The position numbers and the translations under genes were made by a program. The notes under the pieces are model-generated. The model had not been told where the DNA came from and did not search any database. It saw only the letters and a list, made by a program, of their open reading frames with translations. 7,122 nucleotides of DNA from Candidatus Igneacidithiobacillus taiwanensis (GTDB lineage: Bacteria > Pseudomonadota > Gammaproteobacteria > Acidithiobacillales > Acidithiobacillaceae), in contig DDOU01000040.1 in assembly GCA_002341825.1 (NCBI GenBank), positions 21,047-28,168 on the forward strand, in the 5' to 3' direction. Shown in pieces: positions 6,870 through 7,122 of the stretch (position 1 is the first letter of the stretch; every line of letters begins with the position of its first letter).

Positions 6870-7122
6870 GGCTGCGTGCCTCGAGAATCTCAAAAGCTGG
6901 CAGGGTCTTGCCCTCCAAAACTTCGAGGAAAGCCCCACCACCGGTGGAGATATACCCAACCTTGTCGGCAATACCGTATTTGGCAATGGCTGCCAGGGTG
7001 TCGCCACCGCCAGCGATGGAGAAAGCCGGACTCGCGGCGATAGCCATGGCCAGTGTCTTGGTGCCATTGGCAAAGGCATCGAACTCGAAGACCCCCACCG
7101 GCCCATTCCACACGATGGTGCC
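6862..7122 (-). CDS. pgk: Phosphoglycerate kinase, C-terminal 86 residues
   Basis: Interconverts 1,3-bisphosphoglycerate and 3-phosphoglycerate with ATP/ADP; in the Calvin cycle it works in the ATP-consuming direction (cbbK). Only the 3' end is in the window: 86 codons before TAA at 6862, about a fifth of the usual 390-400 residues, with the start beyond the right edge. The frame enters at [17 protein letters not shown], the conserved WNGP-GVFE segment, followed by [13 protein letters not shown] (nucleotide-binding glycine turn) and [19 protein letters not shown] near the C-terminus. These are signature segments of the C-terminal nucleotide-binding lobe. The reading frame is clean to the stop, and pyk begins 4 nt later. 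Identity is very secure; nothing can be said about the missing N-terminal domain. Confidence 0.97.
   Translation of the reverse strand, partial: GTIVWNGPVGVFEFDAFANGTKTLAMAIAASPAFSIAGGGDTLAAIAKYGIADKVGYISTGGGAFLEVLEGKTLPAFEILEARSRG

Noticed and set aside
6222..7043. 273-codon plus-strand open frame opposite pyk and pgk
   Set aside because: Same explanation: mirror of codon periodicity in the real genes.
6858..7106. N-terminal extension of pyruvate kinase by 83 residues
   Set aside because: The extension lies out of frame inside pgk and matches no pyruvate kinase; the GTG at 6857 gives the normal N-terminus and has a ribosome site.

Overview
All genes in this 7.1 kb window lie on the minus strand. 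In transcription order (right to left) they are pgk (3' end only), pyk, fba, rpe, gph, trpE, trpG and trpD (5' part only). This is one dense array: central-carbon / Calvin-cycle enzymes run directly into the first enzymes of tryptophan synthesis. Spacings are +4, +39, +66, -4, +90, -1 and -4 nt, with no rRNA, tRNA, mobile element, CRISPR or integrase. The composition is moderately GC-rich. From memory of published cbb gene clusters, this order with trpEG after the phosphoglycolate phosphatase gene matches the cbb3-type cluster of Acidithiobacillus. An obligately autotrophic, acidophilic Acidithiobacillus or a close relative is the best guess, but the sequence alone cannot prove it.

Right part (about 7122-3585): lower glycolysis and Calvin-cycle regeneration. 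Phosphoglycerate kinase, a PykA-type pyruvate kinase, a class II aldolase and ribulose-phosphate 3-epimerase are all intact at their active sites, except that pgk is cut by the window edge. The fba-rpe spacer holds a strong 11-bp hairpin.

Middle (3588-2821): phosphoglycolate phosphatase overlaps rpe by 4 nt. The 90-nt gph-trpE spacer is the most interesting stretch. It contains a 16-codon ORF whose start overlaps the gph stop as ATGA. Its peptide resembles the E. coli trp leader peptide but has only one Trp codon, and no intrinsic terminator follows it. Short complementary segments there could cover the trpE ribosome-binding site.

Left part (2820-1): trpE, trpG and trpD overlap by 1 and 4 nt and appear translationally coupled. 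They encode both subunits of anthranilate synthase and the phosphoribosyltransferase that uses its product. Together the cluster makes and interconverts triose and pentose phosphates, removes the 2-phosphoglycolate made by RuBisCO oxygenation, and starts a pathway that consumes PEP, erythrose-4-P (through chorismate) and PRPP. Nothing here looks horizontally acquired or broken. The noteworthy content is regulatory and organisational rather than a new enzyme system.
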